Assembly (NCBI GenBank): GCA_036872755.1
Contig: JAVHNS010000007.1
Location: 1,240,001 to 1,304,000, forward strand
Reading direction: 5' to 3'
Source: Orbilia blumenaviensis
Taxonomy: Eukaryota > Ascomycota > Orbiliomycetes > Orbiliales > Orbiliaceae
Length of the DNA: 64,000 nucleotides
Shown: positions 1 to 13,818 of the stretch, in pieces
Layout: each line of letters begins with the position of its first letter
How positions within the stretch are numbered: position 1 is the first letter of the stretch
Position numbers and translations under genes: made by a program
The notes under the pieces: generated by a model
Told to the model about the DNA's origin: nothing
The model's database searches: none
What the model saw: only the letters and a program-made list of their open reading frames with translations

Positions 1-369
1 GTTCCTCCTCAAAGTAGACAACTGTACTGAAAATAAGGACTGCAAGGTACCAGGCCCGAATACATAACATCATGTTTTTTTTTTTTGGAACTCCACTCTG
101 TTTGTCCCTAAGCTAAGATGAATCTTGGTAGATTTGTTTGAAACCTAACCAGGCCATCTAGGCATCCATACATCTGGCAGCAAGTGAGACTTTGCCACAG
201 ACGCCACTATCACGTTCAACAAGCCACCATGGGAGGCTGGCCTCACAAAACTTTCAGGCCTGCAAGCTTACCCTGGTATATATCATAAAAAATAGATATA
301 CACCGATAAAATTCCTCAAACAAAAATCGTAAAAAATCCAAAACAATATAAGGAATAGTGCCTACCAAC
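1..369. other. Stretch downstream of the Sfm1 exon, no gene recognised
   Basis: This segment follows, on the minus strand, the 5' exon of the Sfm1-like gene. I translated the minus strand and looked for the conserved second half of that family (an acidic-Pro-Pro-Arg-Asp segment after the GGILG motif) and did not find it. A T12 tract lies near 75-86. It is either intron or flanking sequence. Confidence 0.5.
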
Positions 370-712
370 CCAATATCCCCCCAAACACAAACCACTTGAA
401 AACCTCTCCATCCTCCGGGCACATATCCTTCTCAGCCCTGGGATCTAGCAAACAAACTTCCTCAGCCTTCAGCCCTTCCAATTTATTCACCTCTTCCATG
501 GTCGCATCCAAATTATCATGGCTCTTTAATTCCCCGGGTAGGTTTTCAAAGAGTTCGCGAGGAAGAGATGTTAGGTGGAAGGTTGGCTGGTTGAGAGGAT
601 TTGCTGTGGTGGCGGGACGGGTTTCGGTGGCTATGGTGAGGTATTCAAGCTTTGACCAAGCCTCGAGTTCGACGTCGAGGTGTTCGACGACATAGTGTTT
701 CGAAGTTGTCAT
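370..712 (-). CDS. sfm1: Sfm1-type SPOUT protein-arginine methyltransferase, 5' exon only
   Basis: This is the N-terminal half of the DUF431/SAM-dependent 'RNA methyltransferase' family. Yeast Sfm1 in this family is a SPOUT-fold protein-arginine methyltransferase that modifies ribosomal protein Rps3. The exon begins MTTSKHYVVEHLDVELEAW, matching the family opening (YxxEHxxxxxxxW), and carries VCLLDPRAEKDMCPEDGE followed by FGGILG, which leads into the SAM-binding knot. The family is usually about 210 residues; here the frame meets a stop two codons after GGILG. A GT donor at 369-368 would leave the exon in phase 1. No continuation is visible in the remaining 369 bases, although most introns in this window are 50-130 bases. 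The rest is beyond the edge behind a long intron, or the gene is truncated. Family call firm; gene structure uncertain. Confidence 0.75.
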
Positions 713-1486
713 TGCTTCCGCCGGATGATAATGTACAGATATATAGATCTATATACTAGGAAATGATGGTAAATGGCGATATATAGCTTGATCCAGTACT
801 ACTTTGGTATGCTACTAGTGTTGGAAAAAAATTTCTGAACGTGGGGTGAGAAGTTTAACTAGCGGGATGCCGTTAGCGAAGAACTTTGTCGACATTGCAG
901 CCTTGGGCTTGGTGATATCGGCAAGGCCTTAAAGGGGAAAACGCGGATATAAGATCATCCGTAAATAGTATCGCAAAAAGGGACTCTATCCACATGCAGT
1001 AAACCAAAGCATGCATAGTATCGAGGAATGTATCATTCTCACGAACGCCCTGGTTTACAGTATAAATGTTGTGGATTTATCTATCGATATACATAATCAA
1101 GCACATGGTTTGAATTCACCGCGGTTGTATTCCAATCTTCCCATATCTTATCGCTCTAACAGGCACTTTCATCATAGGCTACAGAATCACAAAGGAAACA
1201 AAGAACAAAAGAAAGGCCGAACCTAAGCATAGGATGACAAAAAAGAGACAAAGACGGGGGTGGTTGCAAGAATAAGGTGCTGATTAAGTAGGAATATTAT
1301 CTATGATAAAGTCGTCGTTATCCCATTCAGAACGAAGAAATATTGGTTCCTTCAATAAAAAAAAAAAAAAAAAGACACGTAAAAACCCGCTTTCAAGAGT
1401 TAGTAAGGTTCATATCCGCACGCCATTCGTATGTCGTTCCTTGATTCGTTTTGTAGTTCATCGCTTGTAAAAGTAGTTGGTAAGGT
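713..1486. other. Intergenic region between sfm1-like and ypt6-like genes
   Basis: The region holds the presumed promoter of the Sfm1-like gene and the 3' flank of the Rab6-like gene. Both genes point left, so it is head-to-tail spacing. An A-rich run lies near 1358-1373. I see no coding sequence that I can support. Confidence 0.5.
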
Positions 1487-2496
<1,010 letters not shown>

Positions 2497-4542
2497 GGTG
2501 TCTACGGGTCAGGATAAACAGAAAGTCGTAATCGGAAGAGATTTAAAGATACAAGGAGTCGGATGCGATGATGCTGACGGTTGATGGTATGCCAGTAGGC
2601 GTCTGTAGACGGGTCGTGATGGTACTTGATGGGGAGACGAGCAAGGAGGGTTTGGGGGAGAATATGGTTACTTTGAATTTGTTATAGGATACTTGGCTTG
2701 GGTAGCAGTACTACTGTCGTATTAAGGGGAACGGAGAATGGAGGACCAACGAACAGACGGACGGTGCAGCAACCGTTAGCAGGTAACCAGCGGCCAAACA
2801 CAGAACAGGCCAGCCACCGGTGGGAAGGGGAAATATGGCACGTTTGGAGCCAGCAGGCCTTCTTTCGACCGTCTCGAGCAAACAGCTAACGTTAGCTGCA
2901 CTTAGGTGCACCTTCGGCTAAACCGCCAACCAGAACCTGAAATTTTGACCGAACGACAGACCGAACGAAGCAGCTGCCAATGATCATTGACGACTAAGCT
3001 ACGACCGAGTGGGAATAAACACCGTGCATACATAAGTGTGTGTATACATGTATAGACTTCGCTGACGACAAACAGAAACATGCTGGGTCGAAGGCCCGAA
3101 GGCTGGCAGGCTGGCAGCCGGCTAGTTCTGGTCTTCTAGAAGCATATGCAAGTCCGATCTCCCGTCCTCCAAGCCTGGCTTCCAATCCCACGGACCGCTG
3201 CATGTCCATGTCCATGTCCATGTCCACGGCCATGGCCACGATCGGGTCGTTCTAGCCTGGTATGATACGATATCTGCTTGGGTCCTTACGTTTACTGCCT
3301 TACTCGTCTACCCGAGCTTGCTCGATATATCATAGATATCGGTGCATTGCAGTGCGACAGTACGGTAGAGTGCCTGCTTCCATGCGAAACAATACCTGGC
3401 CACATAAGCACTGGCCTACTCTGTAGTAGCACATGACATAGGTAGATTTTCGGATGCCTGCCTGGCCATATCCTTCGAGAAGAATATTCTGCGTATTGGC
3501 ATTCTTGGCTTTTATTGCATCTGTCGTAATACTAAATTTTTTGGCAGCGACACCGGAAGTATCCGACGCATAAACGCAGCTGGGGCCATTCTACCAGCAT
3601 CCGTGATTAGGTGGCAATATAATGGGTTCTGATGCTCCCGGCCATATGCGTTTAATCCAAATTTGCTGGTAGCACCAGTGGCTAGAGCAATAGAGGCGAG
3701 TGCCTCCGCGCCTGGGAATTATTTGACTCGGTAGGTGTCCATGTTAACATGTTATTGAGAGTAGGAAGGGTCTTCATTAGTTCGGCGGTGCTGTCAGATC
3801 CAGCTCGTCCAAATCTGGTTCGTCTGATGTCCGCCAGGCACACTACGGGTACCATACGAGTGTAGGGCTGCTTAAGTTTTAAGTATCTGCACTAGTACTA
3901 TGCCATTAAATGCATTATCAAGATACTAATACTTAGGGGTCCATATAATGCTATTCCTTTTATGTCTAACATCGGATTTTCGAGGTCTTTGTCGGCGTAT
4001 CCATCATATATGCATAGTGGCAGTTAGCCGTTACAATGACGAGCTCTGTATCAGTCTCCAGACAGTCTCCAGCTTTCTTGCCCCACACGACCTGCCCAAA
4101 TACGAGGAACAGTCTGTAGAATTGCCTGGGGTTGGACGGCTAATTATAAACTAACAAGCTAGGAAGGAGCTTTAGCCGATTGAGGAGGCCTCCATACCCC
4201 ATACGAGCAATATACGGAGTTACCCCATCGTCCATTTTGCTGGTTGTAGTAGAGTGAATTAAATCCACATGGCCGACATCCTCCGATGTTCATTCTCCGC
4301 ACTTCCTTCTCTGTCGGCGGCTTCGTTTCGTTTTATTTTATTTTACTTTATCATCCGAAGCTTCGTACATAATTTTGTGAATTCAAAGGAGCCTGACCTC
4401 AGCAAGGTTTGCTGCTACCTGAATACATCCTTTGCCCCCAACTCACCCTGCAGCCACCAGGTACCTGCATATCTTCAGTTACAAACCCTCTCACACCAAC
4501 CATTGTAGTGCAAGAAAAAGGCACACCTACAGCTCCTCCAAG
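2497..4542. other. 2-kb divergent intergenic region (ypt6 / creC)
   Basis: This is the shared upstream region of the leftward Rab6-like gene and the rightward creC gene. It contains a short (TCCATG)n run at about 3203-3226 and several short ORFs without family features or consistent start codons. A CTGGGG hexamer at 4126-4131 matches the CreA consensus SYGGRG, but one six-base match proves nothing. I see no gene here. Confidence 0.5.
3203..3227. repeat. Hexanucleotide microsatellite (TCCATG)n
   Basis: About four tandem units of TCCATG, ending in a diverged unit (tccacg). It lies in the intergenic region and is not in a supported gene. Confidence 0.8.
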
Positions 4543-7061
4543 ATGGCGATGTTTGTACTACCCCCGCCGCCTCGATACCCGCCCACGGGGTTTTCACTAG
4601 GCAGTCCTTACGCAATGGGTGGTGCTCCTGCGCCCGTTATTGAGACCTCGAATACCATCGCTCACCCGACGGGGCCAGAATACGTTTTCCATACCGGCGA
4701 AGGTGACCATAACAGCCTCCCCTAAAATTGCGATCCTGGTGGCTTGGCATCGAACGCTGCTCCCCTTCTAGCCTCGAATACTAGTGATTCTGGATGGCGA
4801 CAGTGCGCTAATGATTTTCCGTGCTATGCGACAGGTCAATATACACTCCGTGAAGACATCCACCTAGCGACACCTCCTCCTCATCCTTCAGAGACTCCGA
4901 TCGCCTCTCCGAACCCTCTGGCCATCCAACCAGCTCCACCGAGTAATGGTACAAAGTTCTCGACCATAGTTATTAAAACAGTTCCTGGTACAGACCGTAC
5001 CTCCCAACTCTACCGAAATTCAGTGCTCGCGCAGAATGGCGAATTGGAAGGCGAGCATGCTAGTGAGCCTCGAACATCGGTCTCTACGGAAGAAGGATCA
5101 ACGGATGGAGGATCCAAGAGTGGGACAGATACAGCTGGTGCAAGCACCGTGGCTACAAGCATGGTACACCTCATGGCGGATAAATTCGGCGGAGAGAATG
5201 CAAGCTTAGCGCACGCGCCGACGAAAGATAACAAGAGAAAGAAGCCAAAGAATAACATCCAGAAGAGCAATTCTTCATTCGTCTCGAGAGTTATCATGCA
5301 CGAGGCGCTTACGAAGAAGCTCCAGGAGACAGGGGCGTCCGAGGACTTATTTGTTTTCGCAAACATAAATCGGGCGTACCACTGGTTAAATCTGTCTTCA
5401 AAACAAAATAAGGTACTTAGAGGGAGCGTGGAAATGGAACGAATTTAAAGATAGCTAACGACTTCGCCTATAGCAAGAATCTTTGTCAAAGGTACTTTTT
5501 ACAAAGAGCCATCCCCTTTGTCACGATGTCAACCACGTGACCAAGGGCGCAACACATATCGACATCGTCATGGGATTTTCGACAGGAGATATCGTCTGGT
5601 TTGAGCCGATGAGCAATAAATACTCTCGTCTAAATAAGAATGTGAGATTGTACACTAGGATATTATTGAATGTAAAGGTTAACATCGATTATAGGGTGCC
5701 ATCAACAACTCCGCCGTTCTCGACATTCAATGGATCCCTGGTAGTGAAAACCTATTTTTGGCAGGCCACGCGGACGGATCTCTGATCGTCTATGACAAAG
5801 AAAAAGAAGATGCGCCGTTTGTCGCAGAAGAGTTCCTCGAGGAAGGAGAAGCGTCTAGGAAACCCGTTTCCGGTTTCGTCACTGCCAAATCAGTCAACTC
5901 GAAGATCCAGAAGTTCAACCCAGTCGCTTATTGGAGCGTCGCACAACAGGCCATCAATGCCTTTGCGTTTTCCCCGGATCATAAGCACCTGGCTGTCGTT
6001 TCGGAAGATGGAAGGTTGTGCATCATAAATATACTTAAAGAACAGTATGTTCCATCATGGGGTTTATATTTGTTAGCTATTAGCAGTGGCTATTAACACT
6101 TGTGTTAGACTCCTCGACGTATTCAACAGTTACTATGGTGGACTGCTCTGTGTTTGTTGGTCCCCAGACGGACGCTACATTCTCACTGGAGGCCAAGATG
6201 ACCTAATATCAATATGGTCTTTCGCTGACCGAAGAATCGTAGCGAGGTGTTCGGGACACCATTCTTGGGTTACCGATGTCGCATTCGACCCATGGAGATG
6301 TGATGCCAGAACCTATAGGTTTGGTAGTGTCGGCGAGGATGGAAGGCTCCTATTATGGGATTTCAGCGTTGGGATGCTGAGCAGACCAAAAGCAGTATGT
6401 TATATCCCGTGTCCTTTTCGGAAAATGAGAGAAACGATAGCTAAGCACTAATATAGGTAACAAAACCATCGCGAGGAAGTATATCATCAGCTCCCATAAA
6501 TGGATCGGGTAGAAGAGCCGATGGACAGCCAGCTGGGAGATTAAGGTCTGAGTCCGTAGTTTCGAAAGTCGATGATGATGGAGTTGCCTACCACCCAGTC
6601 GAGCCCCGAGCTAGAACCTCGAATTTGCCTGCGATTATGGTGAGTCCCGTACTTATAGCATTTTCAGTGGTAGCATCTCTAACGGTGTCTCTCTCGGAAA
6701 TAAATAGTCGAAAGTGATCGACGTAGACCCACTCTGTCAACTCGAGTTCCGAGAGGACTGCATTATTACGACCTGCAGGGAAGGTAAGATATCGATCCCA
6801 ACGCTTTCACGATAAATTCAACCGATAAGGTTACATGTGCTTGTTCGCGAATGTATTACTGGCCCTGTTGGCTTCGTATTCGCCCCACATCGTAATAGCC
6901 CGCCGTAGTTTTTCCGACGTCGGGCTGATAACCCCACAATTATTCCGAGGTATCTTTCCACGAATGTGACTAACAAGTGTTGAATTGTTATAGGGCATGT
7001 TAAAACGTGGGATAGACCCAAAACCAACCTTTCGGTAGTCCCTGAGGGGCAAATGGCTTAG
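4543..7061 (+). CDS. creC: Catabolite repression WD40 protein CreC
   Basis: WD40 protein of the CreC/WDR20/DMWD family. In Aspergillus nidulans CreC binds and stabilises the deubiquitinase CreB in carbon catabolite repression. Eight exons fit: 4543-4702, 4835-5412, 5474-5641, 5695-6044, 6109-6394, 6457-6639, 6708-6783 and 6994-7061, giving 622 residues. It opens [17 protein letters not shown], has a low-complexity Ser/Thr/Pro region, a basic KRKKPKN stretch, then the family core [20 protein letters not shown] and [22 protein letters not shown] units include [39 protein letters not shown] and [11 protein letters not shown]. The last exon encodes [10 protein letters not shown], matching the family C-terminus. 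The final intron (6784-6993, 210 bases) is the longest in the model. Phases and length agree throughout. Expected cytosolic/nuclear scaffold. Confidence 0.93.
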
Positions 7062-9149
7062 AATAGTCTATATCAATGAGAAAACCGAACTAAGCTAAAA
7101 ACGGGAAGGAGTTCGAGGTTCCTTTTTAATTTTTTTTATTCTTCTACGGAGTGTTAAGGGGATCGGATCTATTCTTTGCCACAAAAGACTTCCTGCATTG
7201 TGGGTGATATACAAGTCATTCGCTCTTTTTTTTTTGGCGGATGTGGGAGATTGCGAAGGCGATACAGTGTTAATAATGATGGCAATGCATAATGCATAAT
7301 GAGCGTTCGTTTTGCTTCATTTTTTTTTTCTTTTAAAAAATCATGTCGCTGAGACTATGGGTTTAATGATCTTTCTTCCGCAATCCCAATTCCAACCCCT
7401 CAAATTTGGACGTTTCATCACCTCATCAACCACTTACCAAAATATCAGACGTTAGGGCGCTATGATCATTTATTCATGAATTCGTAAACCTGATAGTAAT
7501 TTGACGTAGTCAGTTCCCCAAATGTTAGACCCGGTCATGCTAGTCATCTAAGTTCAATATTCAAGAAACAGTCTCACTTCAGCGCCACATTAAAGTCCAG
7601 GTCATGGATAGAGCCCTTGCATGTATAGGCCAGGGGTCCCTCAATATTGCGTCGCCGCCTATCACCAGCCCGCGCCAGGGATTCGACCACATACGCACCC
7701 CACAACACAATTGCACAACTGTCGACATTCTGTCGAATCCCAGAGCTAAATCCGAGTTCTACTCGGAAGAACGAAACGGTTTTGTCTTACAATAAAAATA
7801 TAATTTGGGAGCAAGTTTTAGAAGTTGGAAACGGCCAAAGCAACGTTACGAACCCCCCAGATTCAGCTTTTCCTCAAATACCAACAGCCTCGCCGGGCCT
7901 TTTGCAAATTTTGGACCCCCAATACGTGTTGCTGGAAAGGTTCTGGCTAGGCTACAAATTGTTACCTAAGTACACAGTACGACATGCCCTCTCAGCTTGC
8001 GGCATACACAACATATACCTGCAGCCCCGGATCGTCGATCCCAAATCTCGGCTACCAGGCAAACCAGGTCAGATCACACCGCAAATTCGGGTATCATGCG
8101 TACAATCTATCCCTAAAACAGTATTGATAAACGGAGCATGTCGAAGAGTATCTCTCTCTTAAAGTGGATTCCGGGATCTCGCGCGTGATTGTATGAAAAT
8201 TATATAATATCACTTTGTGACCTCGTGTTGGCGGCTGTCGACGATTTTAGGCTTCTTCCGTCCCATATCCCTTTGCCCCTGGGTTCCGTGCAGAAGACCC
8301 TGACTTAATAGTGTTAGTCTTGCCTAAAAAGGTCTGGCCCGAACTCCAGCGGGCAAGTCTCCCTAACAGGTCGACTGTTGCCCAAAAAAGGCTCCGATCT
8401 TCCATCATCCCATGCAATTTTCGTGCTTTGGAGCTCATAGAGAGCTTTTCAGGATATATTGAAATCCGAAAGCGCCTACTGACATCGGTGGCGTGCCTCT
8501 CAGATCCAACATATGTGCAACTTCTCTCCTTGAAATCAGCAAGACAGCGGAAGGAAATCAAGATCTCCCTATACAACACCCTCCTAGAAATTCGAAATGG
8601 TTACATTGGAGTGCAATTAGCAGAAGGAAATGCGATTGGGGGTAGTTTGTCGATGATGCAGGTTAATCCCTGAGAAAGCCGGACGAACAGTTGATTGGTG
8701 CCCTTTCGCGAATTTCGATGTCTAACCATTGTTGGAACCACAAAAGGTGGCAAGGGGGACAACAAGCTGGGATAAGCTGGGAGCTGGAAGCTAAGAAAGG
8801 AAACCCAAAATTTTAAAAGTGGTCATGAGTGGGGATCCGGAGAGGTGCACCAACCTAATACTTCAAAACCTTTTCTTTTCAAATTCCTTGGATGGAAGAA
8901 CCTGGTTGATAAAGGACGGAAAATATTGGGCAGAAAGCTAGGGAATCGCTATTGGGAAATAATCATTCTCTAGTCTAACTAAAGAATGCATGGTCCTAGT
9001 GATAATCATTCTGTTGTGGATATATATTGGCGGCTGGTCCCAGTTACTTGATGGCAGATCAGCTTCTGCCGTTGAGCATCTAGACCCCTGTATTACCGCA
9101 ATAGGAATTGACAAGTCGTCAGTCATTTTGGTGTTAATACTCCTTCAAT
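7062..9149. other. Intergenic region, creC to FAD oxidase
   Basis: About 2.1 kb with T-rich tracts near 7220 and 7321. Open frames at 7647-8162 and, on opposite strands, 8247-8673 have no family match that I recognise. They begin at non-ATG codons or overlap one another, so I leave them uncalled. The last few hundred bases should contain the promoter of the oxidase gene. Confidence 0.45.
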
Positions 9150-10962
9150 ATGGGCCGACTTTCAAGGTCAACTGCTTTTTCCACACTTCTATTGGCATCA
9201 GCCTGTGTCGCAAGCGCCGACAACTGTGTACGCGGCCCTCCCCATTACCAATTCTCAACTTCTCACTTCATAAACCGTTGAGCTAACGCCTGATGTTGAT
9301 CTGCAGTGCAGGACGCTTGAATCGCTATACCCCTTGAAGACTTTCTTTAGCTATGAAAACCAGTATAAAGCTGCAAATGGCAACAGCCTACTCACAGCAG
9401 TTGGCAATTTGCTGCAAAATAATTTTCAATACTGGGGTTCGTATAATATCTGGTTCTATTTTAAGGATTAATCTGAAATATTAACTGAAATCTCGAATAC
9501 AGCAAGGCAGGGTGTAGCCTCCCCAGGTTGTGTCTTCACCGCAACATCCACAAAAGATGTTTCAAATGCTGTGAAGATATTTCACCAACATCGCTGCGAG
9601 TACGCAATCCGGTCCGGTGGTCACAACTCTATTCCGGAATGGTCGAATACATACGGCGGCGTACTGTTAGATACATCCGCTATCAAGGATGTAACTTACG
9701 ACGCCGGTAGCAATACTGTCACCTTCGGGGCGGGTTGTAGGTGGAGAGATGTTTATGACAAGTTAGACCGGTTAGGTGTTGGTACCATGGGCGGGAGAGA
9801 TAACACCGTGGGAACTGGTGGGTTTTTGCTAGGCGGTGGGATTAGTTATCATTCCAACTCGCGGGGATGGGCAGCAGATCATGTTACTGCTTTTGAGGTC
9901 GGTCCAAGATATATATCACCTCTTGTTAAGTCGTTTATATACATACGGCGCCGGACATGGCTAACCTTCATGCATTTGCTTTTTTACTAGGTTGTATATG
10001 CGAATGGTACTATTGGAACAATCACTGCTTCGAACTACCCAGACCTTTTCATTGCTATGAAGGGTGCCGGTTCGTCATTCGCCATTGTCACACGGTTTAC
10101 TCAGACGACATTCCCACAACCAACGTATAACGCCGGTTTCGTCTTATATCCCAGAGCATCAATCCCCAAAGTCCTTAAAGCTCTCTATAACTACTCAGTA
10201 GAAGGTGTTATCACCCATCCCGAGTCTCACATAATTCCAGCTTTCACATCTGTCGGCCCGGACCTGATAGTCACAGACGTCAGTCTCGGCACATTCACTT
10301 TCTTCTATCCCACCGCCCTAGGTCTAAACGAAGTTGACATATTCAAACCATTCACAAAGGATATTCTCTTCCTCACAAGCACAAAACGCGATAGAAGAGG
10401 TATCAACAGTATCTCTGGCGAAATCGCAGCTTATAGCACACCAGGCAAACGCCAGAGCTTCACAGACATGGCCGTAGTGCTCGAAGATCCTCAATTTCTC
10501 CAAGACCTTTGGGATGCATACCAAGATGAAACAGAGAGTTTTAGACTCGCTATCGCGGGTTACTCAGCCTCTTTAGTCTTTTATCCTTTGAGCAGTCATT
10601 TCGTAGCCCAAGGTACAGCCGGTGGGAAGAAGAATAGCATGGGTCTCGAAGATACGCCGGCGGGACAGGCTGGGAAAACGATTATGATAGTAAGCATCAA
10701 CCTCGCATGGACTCGCAGGAATCAAGATGGGCTAGCAGCGAAATGTGTCGGACAGGCGTTCGCAAGGATGAGGCAACTGGCGGAGGAAAGAGGAGTGTAT
10801 CACCCATTCAAGTATATGAATTACGCCAATGGGACCCAGGATGTGCTAAGCGGGTATGGAACACTTAGTGGGAATAGAATGAGACAGGTAAAATTAGCCG
10901 TTGATCCGACGAATGATTTCGGAACACTGGTGAAAGGGAGGTATAGAGTCCCTGGTATCTAA
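9150..10962 (+). CDS. Secreted FAD-linked oxidase, berberine-bridge-enzyme-like
   Basis: FAD-binding PCMH-type oxidoreductase with a C-terminal BBE segment, the family of berberine bridge enzymes, glucooligosaccharide oxidases and many fungal secondary-metabolism oxidases. Four exons fit: 9150-9227, 9307-9436, 9503-9897 and 9991-10962, giving 524 residues. Exon 1 is a signal peptide (MGRLSRSTAFSTLLLASACV, then a small-residue cleavage zone). The FAD domain shows AIRSGGHNS, whose His is the usual covalent FAD attachment site, then FGAGCRWRDVYDKL, GTGGFLLGGGISYHSNSRG and VYANGTIGTI. The Cys used for a second FAD bond in bicovalent members is not visible in the GGGISYHSNSRG segment, suggesting mono-covalent FAD. 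The C-terminus has FKYMNYANGTQDVLSGYG, the BBE motif. The substrate is unknown. No other pathway gene lies beside it except a permease on the opposite strand. Confidence 0.88.
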
Positions 10963-11697
10963 TATGATAATGCTTCGAATCCGTGTCGGACGGAATTAAT
11001 TTGGGATGGTCTTAGAAAAATTGTATATAAGTTAATGACTTGATATAGTGGCAATTTAAAAGTATTTGGAACGTCGGAGTAAAATTCAAGAAGAAAGCCC
11101 CCTTTAGAGAATCTTTATACAGGCTAGTACTGGGCACGTGGACGGCGCCTTTGTATCAACAGTTCCCAAAAGTGCAACACCGATTTGTGTTGAAGCCCAA
11201 CTGTGCATGTAGACTAGTACTAACGAGACGATCAACAACCAAAACTTCTCAGACATATGTACATGTTGTCAGGCTCTTCATTGGGCACACTAGATGACAA
11301 ATTAGGTAATGGTAAGCCCCGCGGAATATGCCTGTGACTACAGTTAAGCAAATATAAATATATAACTGGTTGAGGTACCGTGCCATTAATTATGTACTAA
11401 TCATTAACTATTTCTTTCGGTTTATCCATAGTGCGAGGTATATCGGGATAAGCCGTCTAAGTTCTCAACTCTACCTTTTTGTTTATAAACCTTAGAACCC
11501 CCCATCTAAAGGCCTCTTATTCTCCCTTCCTTCACCCCCCATCCTCTGTTAATGAAAATGCATCTCGAAAAGGAAAAAAATATGCACAAAAAAAGCTACA
11601 GAATGCCGCTAAAACCTAACCATGAAAATGCATTCCGAGCAACAAACAGAAAGCTTAAAAAAAACACAATATGCAGTACCGGCCCGCGCACAGCTGT
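10963..11697. other. Convergent 3' region between oxidase and permease
   Basis: The oxidase (plus) and permease (minus) converge here, so the segment should hold two 3' untranslated regions and their terminators. I see no coding sequence. Confidence 0.5.
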
Positions 11698-13605
11698 TTA
11701 GTCGTGTCGATATGAGGCGGCGATGGATGCTCTGCGCGACTCCAATGCAGCGTCTTCGTGAGTTGGGGGCCCCTGGTAATGCTTGGAACCCCAGATGAAG
11801 TACCATGCGGCGGAGATCAGGGTAAAACCGACGAAAACGACCGAGGCGTAGTTCATGTATTCGAGAGTAATAGGGATGAAAGACGGCATGCAGAAGAGTG
11901 GGACAGCGAGCAAGCTCCATCCTATTGGGAGGTTACGTTAGTACAACATTCGCCTTGCTATTTTAAGGATTACAGGCTCGAGAATGGCTTACCAATAGCA
12001 ACACAGTTACAGAAGACTCCGAAGGCTCCAAAGTCATAGACACCGGCTGAGAGATGCTTTCGCCCACCGAGAAGGTTGACAGCGATTGGGACAGCATAGC
12101 TGACAGTCAAGAAAATGACACCAGCACCGGAGAAAGCGTTGAATGCAGCGGTAGAGCCGAAGTAGATCAAAGCAAGGAGGATTTCTACGACCATGGCAAG
12201 CATCATAGCATTAAGTGGGACATCCAACTTGGTGTTGACAACTTTCCACCATTGGGATCCAGGGATAGCGCCGTCACGAGCAAAAGCCCAAGTAGCCCGG
12301 GATGAGGCTGTCGTACAGCCAACACCGCAGATGATAGCGAGTACCATCAATGGGATCAATAGACCGAACGCACCACCGGAGCTCCCAACAGCCGATACGA
12401 TAATCGATGGCAAGGGCTGACCAGAAGCCAAGGCAGCTAGGACGCCAAGATCTGGCATAACGAAAACCAACGGGATTAAAAAGACGAGACCACAGATAGT
12501 GTTGAGAATGATAGTTCCAACCATAGCTTTGGGGACCTGGGTCGATGGTTGACGGACTTCCTCGCACATACTAATTGTTCGTTAGTGGCATATTCAACAA
12601 TCCAACATGCCAGATTAGGGTGCACTCACGAGATGATCATGCCCGTTGACGAAGTAGCGTATCCGGCATGGAGCAGACCAATCATGAAGGACCATCCAGG
12701 AGTCCAACCGGACTGGGGAAGAAACTCAGTAAAAACAAACGAAGCATCGTGTCGTCCGTTCTTAGCAATGGCGAGAACACAGACGATGAGGGAGATAACT
12801 CCAGCGAATGTCCAGAAAATCGCAAATGTCTGTCGACCAAAAAAATTTGATCAGGTTAGCCTAGATGCACTCCACAGTGGGGCCGATGCAAAACATTCGC
12901 TAATTACGTAAAATCGGCGAACTCGTTGGGGGAAGTATGGGAATCTTCGATAATACATACGTCAAGAATGGGCAGCCACCTATTTCCGAGAGAGGAGATA
13001 GCGTTGGTAAGGAAAGTAATAGCTAAGAATATCAGGAAGACCTGATATTTCTTTGCGTCGAAGACACCCACGCCGGGCTCGGTCTCAAAGACGTTAACGC
13101 AGGCGACGAAGAAAAGCGTTGTTCCGAAGTTGACGGCCAAGGTAATTGTGATGTTTCCTGCAACATATGCCCAGCCACAGATCCAGGCAGTAACCCGACG
13201 GCACCAGGAAGGCGACAGCATGAAAGTTTGGTAATACACGCCACCAGCAGTCGGATACACCGATGTGATCTCACCGAGCGAAATAGCGACACAGAGAATG
13301 ATTAACGAAACACCAAGCCATCCCCAGATGATTGTGACCGGGCCACCACCAATGATGGGATAGTACAGGGTTGTAGCAAGACCGTATGGAATCGATGCAA
13401 GGACAAAGGACATGAAGGCTACCTGCCATGTCGACCGGTTTCTTGTCAGTTCGGGCTGGAATCCCAGGGCCTCCAGCAGATTGTCAGCCGAAGCAGTGGC
13501 ACCGTTTTCTTCATTCGGTCCCTTCTCCCGGTTCGAAACAATTGATCCCTTCCGTGGGTAACCCGCATCCTGAGGAACAACCTCCCCGCCGATTACCGTA
13601 GCCAT
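11698..13605 (-). CDS. APC-superfamily amino acid/choline/GABA permease (ACT family)
   Basis: Plasma-membrane permease of the fungal amino acid-choline transporter (ACT) family, which includes Hnm1, Uga4 and GABA permeases. Four exons fit: 13605-12961, 12829-12630, 12570-11993 and 11921-11698, giving 548 residues. A hydrophilic N-terminus leads into LGFQPELTRNRSTWQVAFMS, the family-typical entry to membrane segment 1, then LASIPYGLATTLYYPIIGGG and ISLGEITSVYPTAGGVYYQ, the conserved loop of the family. About 12 hydrophobic segments follow, with the consensus loop MCEEVRQPSTQVPKAMVGTI in exon 3 and FAIFWTFAGVISL in exon 2. The short C-terminus is hydrophilic (HEDAALESRRASIAASYRHD). Sequence alone does not decide between choline, GABA and other amino acids. 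Two GATA-factor-type sites lie upstream. Confidence 0.88.
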
Positions 13606-13812
13606 TGTGGAATGTTTGCGTGTGTATATGTGTCGAGAGTGTATTCCGAACGTCTATTCTATCGAATTATAGAAGCACGCGACAGGATATCTAAACAACT
13701 GAGGAAAGAGATGGTATACAATTAAGAAAAAGCGCACACCAGCTTCATATTTTTGGGTGACCCAGCTCTTTAAAGGAGATGACCGCTGGAAGCGCAGGCA
13801 CCGAAGACACTA

Positions 13813-13818
13813 AGATAA
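13813..13818 (+). promoter_or_regulatory. Possible GATA-factor (AreA-type) site
   Basis: AGATAA matches HGATAR, the consensus of fungal nitrogen-regulatory GATA factors. It lies about 210 bases upstream of the permease start. A second match (TGATAA) is at 13941-13946. Two hexamers could occur by chance; the relevance rests on nitrogen-permease genes commonly being AreA-controlled. Confidence 0.3.

Noticed and set aside
4126..4131. CreA-type site CTGGGG upstream of creC.
   Set aside because: A single degenerate hexamer in 2 kb is expected by chance.
7647..8162. 171-codon plus-strand open frame.
   Set aside because: Starts at a non-ATG codon, has no recognisable domain, and no plausible splicing or neighbours support it.
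8247..8673. Overlapping open frames on both strands.
   Set aside because: Mutual antisense overlap, no family features and non-ATG starts on the plus strand; probably chance.
9150..13605. Secondary-metabolite cluster (FAD oxidase plus permease).
   Set aside because: No polyketide synthase, NRPS, terpene cyclase or pathway regulator nearby; the permease is a nutrient-transporter type.
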